Shown piece after piece: positions 44,774 through 53,221 of a stretch of DNA of 64,000 nucleotides. Where the stretch lies: NCBI RefSeq assembly GCF_000718005.1, contig NZ_JODV01000001.1. One strand, written 5' to 3'. The notes below the pieces were generated by a model. It saw only the letters and a list, made by a program, of their open reading frames with translations. It was not told where the DNA came from and did not search any database. This DNA is from Actinoalloteichus_B caeruleus (GTDB taxonomy: Bacteria > Actinomycetota > Actinomycetes > Mycobacteriales > Pseudonocardiaceae). How positions within the stretch are numbered: position 1 is the stretch's first letter; each line of letters starts with the position of its first letter. A program made the translations under genes and the position numbers.

Positions 44774-44850
44774 GACCGAGGACCGAGGACCGAGGACCGA
44801 GGACCGAGGACCGAGGACCGAGGACCGAGGACCGAGGACCGAGGACCGAG
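44774..44850. repeat. Eleven perfect tandem copies of GACCGAG (7 bp)
   Basis: 77 bases of uninterrupted heptanucleotide repeat lie 48 bases upstream of the marR start, just beyond its promoter. Because 7 is not a multiple of 3, any copy change shifts every reading frame through it. Perfect short tandem arrays of this length are prone to slippage. No gene is convincingly encoded across it. Confidence 0.98.
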
Positions 44851-45212
44851 GACCAGTCCACACCGACGAAGCCGGCCGCCGCCGAGAACCCCGCGCGGCC
44901 GCGCGAGCGGGCCCTGGCGATGCGGCCGTGGGGCGGGCGCGTGCTCGTGTGCGAGCGGACCGAGCCCGAGCGGTCCGCTCGTGGGCACCGCTGGCCGGCC
45001 GAACCCCGGTGCCGGCACTCTCCGGACTGGGCCACCCGGCTCGGACCGGGAACGGTCGCGGCGGGCTGCGAACGCCACGGGCCAACGAGACCCGGTCAGG
45101 CGGCCGGCACCAGGCGGCGCGCCCTGGGTGATGCGCGTGGCGAGGTGCCCACGGCGCCGCGGCGATCGCCAGCCGGCGGATCCGAGCCGCGTTCGCGCTG
45201 GTCAGAAGCTGG
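44851..45212. other. Gap between heptamer repeat and tRNA-Val, nothing recognised
   Basis: About 360 GC-rich bases. Open frames continue from the repeat in both directions, but the translations are Arg/Pro-rich without a domain. No integrase, attachment-site duplication or promoter was recognised. Confidence 0.45.
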
Positions 45213-45287
45213 TGGTGGGCGCAGTAGGGTTCGAACCTACGACCCCTCGCTTGTAAGGCGAGTGCTCTCCCACTGAGCTATGCGCCC
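45213..45287 (-). tRNA. tRNA-Val (anticodon UAC)
   Basis: A complete cloverleaf on the minus strand: acceptor GGGCGCA pairs with TGCGCCC, D-arm AGCTCAGTGGGAGAGC, anticodon stem-loop CTCGC-CTTACAA-GCGAG with anticodon TAC, T-arm GTAGGTTCGAACCTAC. The 3' CCA is encoded. It reads GUA valine codons, which are rare in such a genome. Confidence 0.97.
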
Positions 45288-45332
45288 GATCGACGCTGGA
45301 CAGGTTACCGCCCGCCCAGCGCCAGTCGGTCA

Positions 45333-45797
45333 TCAGGCCGGCAGCGCCGCGATGGCCTTCTTCCAGGCTTCCTGGTCCCGGGGCTCGCCCGGCTGGTTCA
45401 CCTCGGCGAAGCGGATGACACCGGCCTTGTCGATCAGGAAGGTGCCCCGGTTCGCCAGGCCACCGGCCTCGTTGAAGACGCCGTAGGCCTTGGCGACCTC
45501 GCCGTGCGGCCAGAAGTCCGAGAGCAGCGGGAAGGTGTAGCCCTGCTGCTCGGCCCACACCTTCAGGCTGAAGGTGGTGTCCACCGACACACCGAGGACG
45601 GTCACGTCGGCGTTCTGGTACTCCTGGAACTCGTCCCGCACCTGGCACAGCTCGCCCTGGCAGAGGCCGCTGAACGCGAACGGGTAGAAGACCAGCAGCA
45701 CGTTGCTCTGGCCGCGGAACGACGACAGGGTGACCTGCTGCTTGTTGTAGTCGTTGAGCGTGAAGTCCGGGGCTTCCGAACCGACGTCGAGCGCCAT
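45333..45797 (-). CDS. ahpE: AhpE-type one-cysteine peroxiredoxin
   Basis: 154 residues, thioredoxin fold. The peroxidatic Cys lies in FYPFAFSGLCQGELCQVRD. The mycobacterial enzyme (AhpE, Rv2238c) has CQGELDQ at this place, so the second Cys five residues later is a difference that could act as a resolving or auxiliary thiol. It reduces hydrogen peroxide, organic peroxides and peroxynitrite, probably recycled by mycothiol/mycoredoxin. ATG 45797 follows GGAAGG. Downstream of the DUF3052 gene on the same strand (90-bp gap). Confidence 0.94.
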   Translation of the reverse strand: MALDVGSEAPDFTLNDYNKQQVTLSSFRGQSNVLLVFYPFAFSGLCQGELCQVRDEFQEYQNADVTVLGVSVDTTFSLKVWAEQQGYTFPLLSDFWPHGEVAKAYGVFNEAGGLANRGTFLIDKAGVIRFAEVNQPGEPRDQEAWKKAIAALPA

Positions 45798-45887
45798 GAG
45801 GCCGCCTTCCGAGGTCTAGGGGTGCGGTGGGGCACGTCGACCCGACGTGCCCCAACCACCCTAGTCATCGCCCCCGGCGGCTGATGT

Positions 45888-46307
45888 TCACCGCTTCGGG
45901 CGTACCAGGCGCGTCGCCGACCATTCGCCCGGCAGGCTGACCGTCGAGGTCTGCGACAGACCGGCCGTCGTCACCGCCTCGGCGACGACGGAGGGCTCCA
46001 CGTGCCCGTCACGGCCCGTCTTGGGTGTCAGCACCCAGATGAAGCCGTTGTCGGCGAGGGGGGACGTCGCGTCGACGAGCGCGTCGTCGACGAGATCCCC
46101 GTCACCATCCCGCCACCACAGCAGGATGACGTCCACCACTTCCTGGGCGTCCTCGTCGAGCAGCTCACTGCCACTGCGTTCCTCGACCGCCGCACGAAGC
46201 GCGTCGTCGACGTCCTCGTCCCAACCGATCTCCTGGACGACCATGTCGGGCTCGATACCGAGCTTTTCGGCGACACCGACCTTTGCGGCGTCTCCCGCGG
46301 CGACCAC
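45888..46307 (-). CDS. DUF3052 family protein
   Basis: 139 residues, equivalent to M. tuberculosis Rv2239c. Conserved core: KLGIEPDMVVQEIGWDEDVDDALR, VDVILLWWRDGDGDL and FIWVLTPKTGRDGHVEPS. It is an acidic soluble protein of unknown function, regularly found divergent from aceE in actinobacteria. GTG 46307 with GGAGGAG upstream is the typical start; a longer frame upstream lacks conservation. Confidence 0.9.
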   Translation of the reverse strand: MVAAGDAAKVGVAEKLGIEPDMVVQEIGWDEDVDDALRAAVEERSGSELLDEDAQEVVDVILLWWRDGDGDLVDDALVDATSPLADNGFIWVLTPKTGRDGHVEPSVVAEAVTTAGLSQTSTVSLPGEWSATRLVRPKR

Positions 46308-46552
46308 GGCTTCCTCACTCCTCCAAGTCGTGTGGTTGCGACGGCCGGCAGGCCCCCGCACACGTGCTGTTGCGATCGTTGCGATCCCTGGCCACTTTTT
46401 CAAGCGGCGGGTCCAACCTAGTGCGGTTACTTCACCACAACTACCCACCGGTAGTAGTGACGCCACGCGCGGGTAACGAGGAAGATGGTGGAGGATGGGA
46501 CAGTTGGGTGAATCCCAATGACCAGGACTGTCGACGTTGGCGAGGAGATCCC

Positions 46553-49348
46553 TTGGCCCCGCAGAGCAACGGCAAAGGTGCCGCGGACGCCCCCCAGCGG
46601 GTACGTGTCATCCGTGACGGCCTTGCCGCACACCTTCCGGACATCGACCCGGAGGAGACCACCGAGTGGCTCGAAAGCTTCGACTCGGTGCTCTCCGCCG
46701 CTGGTAAGCAGCGTGCCAGGTATGTGATGTTGCGGCTACTCGAGCGGGCTCGGGAGAGCGGCGTCGGGGTGCCGCCGCTGACGAGCACCGACTACGTGAA
46801 CACGATCCCGACCGAGGTCGAGCCGTGGTTCCCGGGTGACGAGGAGACCGAACGCCGCTACCGGGCCTGGCTGCGCTGGAACGCCGCCATGACCGTGCAC
46901 CGCGCCCAGCGACCGGGGGTGGGTGTCGGAGGACACATTTCGACGTACGCCTCATCGGCGACGCTGTACGAGGTCGGCTTCAACTGGTTCTTCCGAGGGA
47001 AGAACCACCCCGGAGGCGGCGACCACATCTTCATCCAGGGCCACGCCTCGCCCGGCATCTACGCCAGGGCGTTCCTGGAGGGCCGCCTGTCCGAGGACCA
47101 GCTCGACGGCTTCCGGCAGGAGTTCTCGCACGCCGGCCCCGGCGGCGGACTGCCCTCGTACCCGCACCCCCGGCTGATGCCGGACTTCTGGGAGTTCCCC
47201 ACGGTCTCGATGGGCCTGGGTCCCATGAACGCCATCTACCAGGCGCGGTTCAACCGCTACCTGCAGGCCCGGGGCATCAAGGACACCTCGGAGCAGCAGG
47301 TCTGGGCGTTCCTCGGCGACGGCGAGATGGACGAGCCGGAGTCGCGGGGCCTGATCCACGTCGCCGCGAACGAGGGCCTGGACAACCTGAACTTCGTCAT
47401 CAACTGCAACCTGCAGCGGTTGGACGGGCCGGTCCGGGGCAACGGCAAGATCATCCAGGAACTGGAGTCGTTCTTCCGGGGCGCCGGCTGGAACGTCATC
47501 AAGGTCATCTGGGGTCGCGAGTGGGACGGCCTGCTGCACGCCGACAAGGACGGCGCGCTGGTCAACCTCATGAACACCACCCCCGACGGTGACTACCAGA
47601 CGTACAAGGCCAACGACGGCGCGTACGTCCGGGAGCACTTCTTCGGCCGGGACCCGAGGACGAAGGAGCTGGTCAACGACTTCTCCGACCAGCAGATCTG
47701 GAACCTCAAGCGCGGTGGGCACGACTACCGGAAGGTCTTCGCGGCCTACCAGGCGGCGGCCAACCACCACGGCCAGCCGACGGTGATCCTGGCCAAGACC
47801 ATCAAGGGCTACGGCCTCGGCCCGTCCTTCGCCGGTCGCAACGCCACGCACCAGATGAAGAAGATGACCCTGGACGACCTCAAGCAGTTCAGGGACAGCC
47901 TGCGGATCCCGATCAGCGACGAGCAGCTCGAGGCCGACCCGTACCGCCCGCCGTACTACCACCCGGGCAAGGACTCGGCGGAGATCCAGTACCTGCTCAA
48001 GCGCCGCCAGGAGCTGGGCGGGTTCCTGCCGGAGCGCCAGGTCAAGGCCAAGCCGCTGGTGCTGCCGGGCGACAAGGTCTACGACGTGCTCAAGCGGGGT
48101 TCGGGCAAGCAGGAGGTCGCCACGACGATGGCGTTCGTCCGGCTGCTGCGCGACCTGGCCAAGGACAGCGAGATCGGCCCGCGCCTGGTGCCGATCATCC
48201 CGGACGAGGCCAGGACCTTCGGGATGGACTCGATGTTCCCGACCCAGCGGATCTACAACCCGCAGGGCCAGATGTACACGTCCGTGGACGCCAAGCTGAT
48301 GCTCGCCTACCGCGAGAGCGAGCAGGGCCAGATCCTGCACGAGGGCATCAACGAGGCCGGGTCCACCGCGTCGTTCACCGCCGCCGGCACGTCGTACGCG
48401 ACGCACGGCGAGAACATGATCCCGATCTACATCTTCTACTCGATGTTCGGGTTCCAGCGGACCGGCGACGGGCTGTGGGCGGCGGCCGACCAGATGGCCA
48501 AGGGCTTCGTGCTCGGCGCCACCGCCGGCCGCACCACGCTGACCGGTGAGGGCCTCCAGCACAACGACGGACACTCGCTGCTGCTGGCCGCGACCAACCC
48601 GGCCGTGGTCGCCTACGACGCGGCCTGGTCCTTCGAGCTGGCGCACATCGTCAAGAACGCGTTGCAGCGGATGTACGGGGAGAGCGAGGACTACCCGAAC
48701 GGGGAGGCCATCTTCTACTACCTCACCGTCTACAACGAGCCGTACCAGCAGCCGGCCGAGCCGGAGAACCTGGACATCGACGGCCTGCTCCGGGGTCTGT
48801 ACCGCTACGCGGACGCCCCGGCCGGGGAGGGCCTGCCCGCGCAGATCCTCGTCTCCGGTGTGGCGATGCCCTGGGCGCTGCGCGCCCAGGAGATCCTCGC
48901 CGAGGAGTACGGCGTGCGGGCCGCGGTGTGGTCGGCCACCTCGTGGTCGGAGCTGCGCCGCGAGGCGGTGGAGACCGAGAAGGCCGCCCTGCGCGACCCG
49001 GGTTCCAGCCGGCACGTGCCGTACGTGACCAAGGCCCTCCAGGGGGCCTCGGGTGGCCCGGTCGTGGCGGTGTCCGACTGGATGCGTGCCGTGCCGGACC
49101 TGATCCGCCCCTGGGTGCCGACGGACATGCTGACCCTGGGCACCGACGGGTTCGGCTTCTCCGACACCAGGCCGGCCGCGCGTCGCTTCTTCAACGTCGA
49201 CGCCGAGTCGATCGTGGTGGGAACGCTGTTGGCGCTGGCCAGGCGCGGCGACCTGGACTACTCGGTGGCGGCGGAGGCCGCGCGCCGGTTCCAGATCGAC
49301 GACGTGCAGGCCGCCGGTCCGCAGACCTCGGACCCGGGGTCCGCCTGA
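46553..49348 (+). CDS. aceE: Pyruvate dehydrogenase E1 component, homodimeric
   Basis: 931 residues. AceE decarboxylates pyruvate with thiamine diphosphate and acetylates the lipoyl domain of E2. Seen: GGHISTYASSATLYEVGFNWF, HASPGIYARAFLEGRL, the ThDP motif from FLGDGEMDEPESRG to VINCNLQRLDGPVRGNGK, the loop KTIKGYGLGPSFAGRNATHQ, and C-terminal GLQHNDGHSLLLA. Start TTG 46553, preceded by GAGGAG 6 bases upstream; the frame is open further upstream but without a better start. Equivalent to Rv2241. Its 245-bp upstream gap is shared with the divergent DUF3052 gene. Two hairpins follow the stop. Confidence 0.96.
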   Translation: MAPQSNGKGAADAPQRVRVIRDGLAAHLPDIDPEETTEWLESFDSVLSAAGKQRARYVMLRLLERARESGVGVPPLTSTDYVNTIPTEVEPWFPGDEETERRYRAWLRWNAAMTVHRAQRPGVGVGGHISTYASSATLYEVGFNWFFRGKNHPGGGDHIFIQGHASPGIYARAFLEGRLSEDQLDGFRQEFSHAGPGGGLPSYPHPRLMPDFWEFPTVSMGLGPMNAIYQARFNRYLQARGIKDTSEQQVWAFLGDGEMDEPESRGLIHVAANEGLDNLNFVINCNLQRLDGPVRGNGKIIQELESFFRGAGWNVIKVIWGREWDGLLHADKDGALVNLMNTTPDGDYQTYKANDGAYVREHFFGRDPRTKELVNDFSDQQIWNLKRGGHDYRKVFAAYQAAANHHGQPTVILAKTIKGYGLGPSFAGRNATHQMKKMTLDDLKQFRDSLRIPISDEQLEADPYRPPYYHPGKDSAEIQYLLKRRQELGGFLPERQVKAKPLVLPGDKVYDVLKRGSGKQEVATTMAFVRLLRDLAKDSEIGPRLVPIIPDEARTFGMDSMFPTQRIYNPQGQMYTSVDAKLMLAYRESEQGQILHEGINEAGSTASFTAAGTSYATHGENMIPIYIFYSMFGFQRTGDGLWAAADQMAKGFVLGATAGRTTLTGEGLQHNDGHSLLLAATNPAVVAYDAAWSFELAHIVKNALQRMYGESEDYPNGEAIFYYLTVYNEPYQQPAEPENLDIDGLLRGLYRYADAPAGEGLPAQILVSGVAMPWALRAQEILAEEYGVRAAVWSATSWSELRREAVETEKAALRDPGSSRHVPYVTKALQGASGGPVVAVSDWMRAVPDLIRPWVPTDMLTLGTDGFGFSDTRPAARRFFNVDAESIVVGTLLALARRGDLDYSVAAEAARRFQIDDVQAAGPQTSDPGSA

Positions 49349-49355
49349 TCCCACC

Positions 49356-49433
49356 CACTGATCGCGCTGCGTGATCAGTGCGCTACACTGTGCAGCAGAA
49401 GCCCCCTCGGGCGCACGGAGTCCGAGGGGGTTT
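49356..49433 (+). terminator. Double hairpin terminator after aceE
   Basis: First stem CACTGATC/GATCAGTG (49356-49363 with 49373-49380); second stem CCCCCTCGG/CCGAGGGGG (49402-49410 with 49422-49430) followed by TTT. The second has the classical form of a factor-independent terminator. Confidence 0.85.
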
Positions 49434-49807
49434 CGCCATGTTCGGGCCCGGACGCGCCGCCCCGCGGGCGGACCGGCGCGCGTTCGTCCCAGTAGCCGGG
49501 AGAATCGTGTCCGGTGCCGGCCACTCCCGGCGACCGACCGAAGTGGACCGGGGCGCGGACCAGGACCTCCGACCCCAGCTCCAGCTCCAGGGCCAGGGCC
49601 AGGCCCAGTAGCCGGGAAGCTGCCGCCGGCCGGAGACCCAGGGGCACCGGCGCGACCCGCCCGCCCAACTCCAGGGAACGGTCGTCGGCGACCGCGTGGC
49701 CCTCGGGCCAGGGCATCGTGCCGCGATCGCGACGGACCGCACCACCCGAACGGCCGGCCGCGCACGGGCGGAGCCTGGCTCGCACCCGCCCCGCCCGTGC
49801 CGCCGTG
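49434..49807. other. Gap between aceE terminator and the next small gene
   Basis: 374 bases. A minus-strand frame of 113 codons (ATG 49716 to 49375) is open but runs into the aceE terminator, has no ribosome binding site and contains repetitive Leu/Glu codons. I see nothing else. Confidence 0.45.
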
Positions 49808-50113
49808 TCAGGAGTGCGGCCAGACGAGCCGGGTGGGCCGCACGATCGCGGCGAGCCGGCGGGCTTCCTCCGGTGTCCCACTGGAGGCGAAGAGATTTCC
49901 GTTGGGGAAGGCCAGCAGCGAGGAGTCGCCCAGCGACATCCCCCAGTACCGGACCGAGGACGGGTCGGGGTCGACCGTGGAGCGGTCCGCGTCGCACAAC
50001 GCGAACACCCGAGGCGCACAGGCCGCGAGTGCGGCGGCAAGCGGATCAACGCCACCTCGCCGACGACTGTGGGCATAGCGGGAAGTCAGGGCGAACCTGA
50101 GGAAGTTCGACAC
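49808..50113 (-). CDS. Unknown small protein
   Basis: 101 residues beginning MSNFLRFALTSRYAHSRRRGG, with a plausible soluble core (ALAACAPRVFALCDADRST, YWGMSLGDSSLLAFPNGNLF). GTG 50113 has a GGAAGG ribosome binding site. No recognised domain. It is divergent from the XRE/DUF5753 regulator (152 bp apart), which may place it under the same control. Composition is a little less GC-extreme than the backbone. Confidence 0.6.
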   Translation of the reverse strand: MSNFLRFALTSRYAHSRRRGGVDPLAAALAACAPRVFALCDADRSTVDPDPSSVRYWGMSLGDSSLLAFPNGNLFASSGTPEEARRLAAIVRPTRLVWPHS

Positions 50114-50161
50114 GGCAGGGCCTTCCTGTCAGGGGAGCACTGTGTCCACAATCACTGTATG

Positions 50162-50175
50162 GCAATACGTATTGC
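50162..50175. promoter_or_regulatory. Perfect 14-bp palindrome upstream of the XRE regulator
   Basis: GCAATACGTATTGC is fully self-complementary and lies in an A+T-rich part of the divergent promoter region between the small unknown gene and the XRE regulator, about 100 bases from the latter's start. A binding site for that regulator is the simplest reading. Confidence 0.5.
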
Positions 50176-50265
50176 GCAGTCGATCGCCTGGCCGAGTGAT
50201 CGTCTCCTGCCTTCGAGACGTGAATGCTTGTGGACAGCGCCAAGTGGTAGGAGATGATCGAGGCC

Positions 50266-51141
50266 ATGAGCGAACCCCAAGCCGAGCACCTGTCGGAGCG
50301 CAGCGACCCGTCAGCACTGCGCTGGTTGATCGGCGTGGAGTTGGCCAACTACCGCAAGCAGAGCGGACTGTCACTGGCACAGGTGTCGCAGCTCTCGGGC
50401 ATCACGAAGCCGAAGCTCGGCAACATGGAGGCAGGGCGGTTCCAGCAGTACCCGGACGACATCGCCACTGTCCTGCGCGTGTACGGGGTGGCGGAACGCG
50501 ACATCGATCGACTGTGCGCACTCGCGGGCAGTAGCGATCGACGCGCCTGGTGGGCCCCCTGGTCCCACGTCGTGCCTGACTGGGTCCAGACGTTTGTAGG
50601 CCTAGAAGGACTAGCGACGTCCGAGTTCGTCTACGAACCGACGATCGTTCCCGGAATCCTGCAGGTTGAGGACTACGCAGAGGAATTGACCCGCGCCACC
50701 GGGTTCGTCCGCTCCGATCACCACGAGCGTTTCGTTTCCTTCCGCCTCGCCAGAGCAGAACGCCTCACCAGGCCGAAGCCTCTTCACGTCCATGCAGTGG
50801 TTAGTGAGAGCGCCCTCACCCTACGAGTAGGCAGCAGGGCAACGAGAAACGCCCAGTACCACCACCTACTAGCTCTTGCGGCCCTTCCGAACGTGGTCAT
50901 CCAGGTGGTTCGCCCCGAGGCCGGGCCACACGCCGCCGCCACTGGCCCGTTCTACCTCTTCAACTTCGAGTTGGCCCGACCGATCGGGTACGTCGAGCTC
51001 CTGGACGGAGCTGTTTACGTGCAGGACGTTGATCAGATCGGCACCTATAGAATGGCTGCTGACAGCGTGGTTCACGCCGCACTGTCACCGACAGATACCG
51101 TTGACTTCATCCACTCGCTGATCAGCGGGAATGGAGACTAG
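50266..51141 (+). CDS. XRE-family regulator with DUF5753 domain
   Basis: 291 residues from ATG 50266 (ATG 50254 is an alternative; the AGGAG touches that codon). Residues about 20-75 form a helix-turn-helix (RKQSGLSLAQVSQLSGITKPKLGNMEAG). The rest is the DUF5753 domain (FVYEPTIVPGILQVEDYAEEL, ARAERLTRP, NVVIQVVRPEAGPH, ELLDGAVYVQD). Such regulators are the WhiJ-like partners of small DUF397 proteins and control development or form antitoxin-like pairs in Streptomyces. The next DUF397 gene starts 9 bases after its stop. Codon use is clearly less GC-rich than the backbone, suggesting later acquisition. Confidence 0.92.
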   Translation: MSEPQAEHLSERSDPSALRWLIGVELANYRKQSGLSLAQVSQLSGITKPKLGNMEAGRFQQYPDDIATVLRVYGVAERDIDRLCALAGSSDRRAWWAPWSHVVPDWVQTFVGLEGLATSEFVYEPTIVPGILQVEDYAEELTRATGFVRSDHHERFVSFRLARAERLTRPKPLHVHAVVSESALTLRVGSRATRNAQYHHLLALAALPNVVIQVVRPEAGPHAAATGPFYLFNFELARPIGYVELLDGAVYVQDVDQIGTYRMAADSVVHAALSPTDTVDFIHSLISGNGD

Positions 51142-51150
51142 GAGGCTGTG

Positions 51151-51342
51151 ATGAACGCCATGGATCTCACCACTGCTTGCTGGCGGAAGTCGAGCCACAG
51201 CGCCAACAACGGGGTCTGTGTCGAAGTTGCTGGTGGTGCGGACTGGGCGGCCATCCGGGACTCCAAGAATCCGGACGGCGGCGCGCTCCTCCTCGACCAC
51301 GCCCAGTACCGGAGCTTCATCCGCTCCGTCAAGCGCGGCTAA
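51151..51342 (+). CDS. DUF397 protein, copy 1
   Basis: 63 residues with the family core WRKSSHSANNGVCVEV, AAIRDSKNPDGG and the final hydrophobic-aromatic helix YRSFIRSVKRG. GGAGG lies 5 bases before ATG 51151. It is directly downstream of the XRE/DUF5753 gene, the standard pair arrangement. DUF397 proteins (BldB-neighbour small proteins) modulate their cognate regulator; in Streptomyces some pairs behave like toxin-antitoxin modules. Confidence 0.92.
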   Translation: MNAMDLTTACWRKSSHSANNGVCVEVAGGADWAAIRDSKNPDGGALLLDHAQYRSFIRSVKRG

Positions 51343-51560
51343 CCGAGTCCACCTACGACATCCGCCGGGAAGCTGTTGCCCGCGTATCAGGGGCAGGAGC
51401 GCGACCGAGAACGCACGATACGGGCTTCCCGGCGGCGGTCCTGCTGCCGCACACTGGGATGTGCCCTGCCCGCACCGCGCCCCGAACGGCGAAGCCACGG
51501 TCGCGTTAGCGGCATCCCGCTGACGAGGCCGGTCTCGCAGCAGGAAGGACGGCAGCCGAC

Positions 51561-51752
51561 ATGCATCCCCTCCAGCTCCCCACCGCACGCTGGCGGAAGT
51601 CCAGCCACAGCACCAACAACGGGAACTGCGTCGAGATCGCCACCGGCACCCGCTGGGCCGCCATCCGAGACTCCAAGAACCCGGACGGCGGCGCACTCCT
51701 TCTCGGCCCCACCCAGTACCGGAACTTCCTCCGCTCCCTCAAGAACAGCTGA
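51561..51752 (+). CDS. DUF397 protein, copy 2
   Basis: 63 residues (WRKSSHSTNNGNCVEIATG, AIRDSKNPDGGALLLGPTQY). 218 bases after copy 1, with its own ribosome binding region (CAGGAAGGACGGCAG). This leader closely matches that of copy 3, indicating duplication of gene plus leader. No regulator gene of its own. Confidence 0.9.
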   Translation: MHPLQLPTARWRKSSHSTNNGNCVEIATGTRWAAIRDSKNPDGGALLLGPTQYRNFLRSLKNS

Positions 51753-51996
51753 CCGAAGCTCGGCGTCGACAACAGCAGGAAAGCGGCCCACACTGCCCGC
51801 CCCGCCGACAGCGGCGCGGGTCATGAGCTTTCCTCCTGCCTCCCCAGCACCGGGAGCCGTCCCGTCCTGCCCACCCGGCGACGCCGCCCACTCGCGATCG
51901 CCCGAAGCCGGGGAGGCACCGGTAGGGGCGAGCCTTCGTCGCCGACGACATCCCGCAGCCGCGTCCCCATCCACACCAGGAAGGGCGGCAGCCCAC

Positions 51997-52185
51997 ATGA
52001 ACCCTCCCCACCTCCTCACCGCCCGCTGGCGGAAGTCCAGCCACAGCGCCAACAACGGCGCGTGCGTGGAGATCGCCACCGGCACCGACTGGGCCGCCAT
52101 CCGAGACTCCAAGAACCCCGGCGGCCCCGCCCTCCTGCTCACCCACACCCAGTTCCGGAGCTTCCTCGCCGCCCTCCGACGCTGA
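51997..52185 (+). CDS. DUF397 protein, copy 3
   Basis: 62 residues (WRKSSHSANNGACVEIATG, AIRDSKNPGGPALLLTHTQF). Nearly identical to copy 2 in the first 40 residues, with the leader CAGGAAGGGCGGCAG. Lies 244 bases after copy 2. It has higher GC than copy 1, so either amelioration differs or copies 2 and 3 came separately. Confidence 0.9.
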   Translation: MNPPHLLTARWRKSSHSANNGACVEIATGTDWAAIRDSKNPGGPALLLTHTQFRSFLAALRR

Positions 52186-52447
52186 CGGGGAAAGGCGAGC
52201 ACCCGGCAGGCGAACGGCGGCCGCCCGCGTGCGCGGACGTGGTGGCCACGGCCGGGCCCGCCTCCCCGCTCTGCCGCCCCCGCGCCTCCTCGGCTCCCGC
52301 CGCGAACGAGCGGCAACGCGACGCCTCCGGCGCCGCATCCTCCCCGCTCGTCCGTCCTCAACGGACTCTCTATGTGCGCGACGGCACCCTGGCAGGCCAG
52401 ACTGGCCGCCGGCTCGCCCCTGGGCCACGAGCGGAAGGCGGACGAGA

Positions 52448-53221
52448 GTGACCGAGACGACGACACGACCCACCGAGACGATGGTGCCGACACTGCCCTG
52501 CGTCTCCGTGGACGAGACGGCGGACTTCTACGAGGCGATCGGCTTCACCGTCACCTTCCGGCAGACCAAGCCCTACGTCTACCTGGCGATGAACTGGGGC
52601 GGCGTGGTGGTGCACTTCGGTTCCGCGCCGCCCGGCACCGACCCCGCCCGGGAGGACGCCGGCGGTTGCCTGGTCATGGTCGACTCGGTGGCCCCGTACC
52701 ACGCGGCCATCACCCAGGCCATGCGCCAGGCCTACGGGAAGGTGCTCGCGAAGGGGCGGCCCAGGATCACCCGCTACCGGCCGGGCGCGACCCGGTTCAC
52801 CCTGGTCGACCCCACCGGGAACTCGCTCATCTTCATCCAGCGCGACGAGCCGGAGGAACTGGAGTACGGCGGCTCGAAGAAGCTGACCGGGCTGGCCAGG
52901 GTGTTGGACAACGTGCGGAACTTCCGCGAGTTCAAGAACGACGACCAGGCCGCCGTGCGGGCCCTGCGGTCCTGGCTTCGCCGGCACGGCGACCAAGCCC
53001 AGCCGGTGGAGCGGGCGCTCGCCCTGGCCACCCTGGTGGAAGCACTGGTCGCGTTGGAGTCGCACGAGGAGGCGGAGGACGCGATGGCGACGCTGCGGAC
53101 GATCCCGCTCGGCGAGGAGGAACGTCGCCGGGTGGAGGCGGAGTTGGCCCACGTGGCGAACCTGAACCGCTGGCTCGACGGTGACGAGCCGACCTCCGGC
53201 CCGGACACCGGGAAAGCCTGA
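52448..53221 (+). CDS. VOC (glyoxalase/bleomycin-resistance) domain protein with C-terminal helical repeat
   Basis: 257 residues. Residues about 10-130 are one glyoxalase/bleomycin-resistance fold: VPTLPCVSVDETADFYEAIG, VYLAMNWGGVVVHFG and FTLVDPTGNSLIFIQRDEP. The C-terminal 110 residues are helical and TPR-like (ALALATLVEALVALESHEEAEDAMATL). Some VOC proteins bind or sequester bleomycin-like drugs; others are dioxygenases. A single VOC unit needs a dimer for a full site. GTG 52448 chosen; GGAAGG lies about 10 bases before. It is inserted within the DUF397 array. Confidence 0.85.
   Translation: MTETTTRPTETMVPTLPCVSVDETADFYEAIGFTVTFRQTKPYVYLAMNWGGVVVHFGSAPPGTDPAREDAGGCLVMVDSVAPYHAAITQAMRQAYGKVLAKGRPRITRYRPGATRFTLVDPTGNSLIFIQRDEPEELEYGGSKKLTGLARVLDNVRNFREFKNDDQAAVRALRSWLRRHGDQAQPVERALALATLVEALVALESHEEAEDAMATLRTIPLGEEERRRVEAELAHVANLNRWLDGDEPTSGPDTGKA

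Noticed and set aside
44774..44850. Heptamer array as a CRISPR
   Set aside because: Units are contiguous with no spacers and only 7 bp long.
44748..45131. Open frames reading through the heptamer repeat (RGPRTED or LGPRSSV heptads)
   Set aside because: Repeat peptides arise in every phase from the 7-bp unit; no start signal or conserved flank supports translation.
49375..49716. 113-codon minus-strand frame between aceE and the next small gene
   Set aside because: No ribosome binding site, repetitive Leu/Glu codons, and it runs into the aceE terminator.
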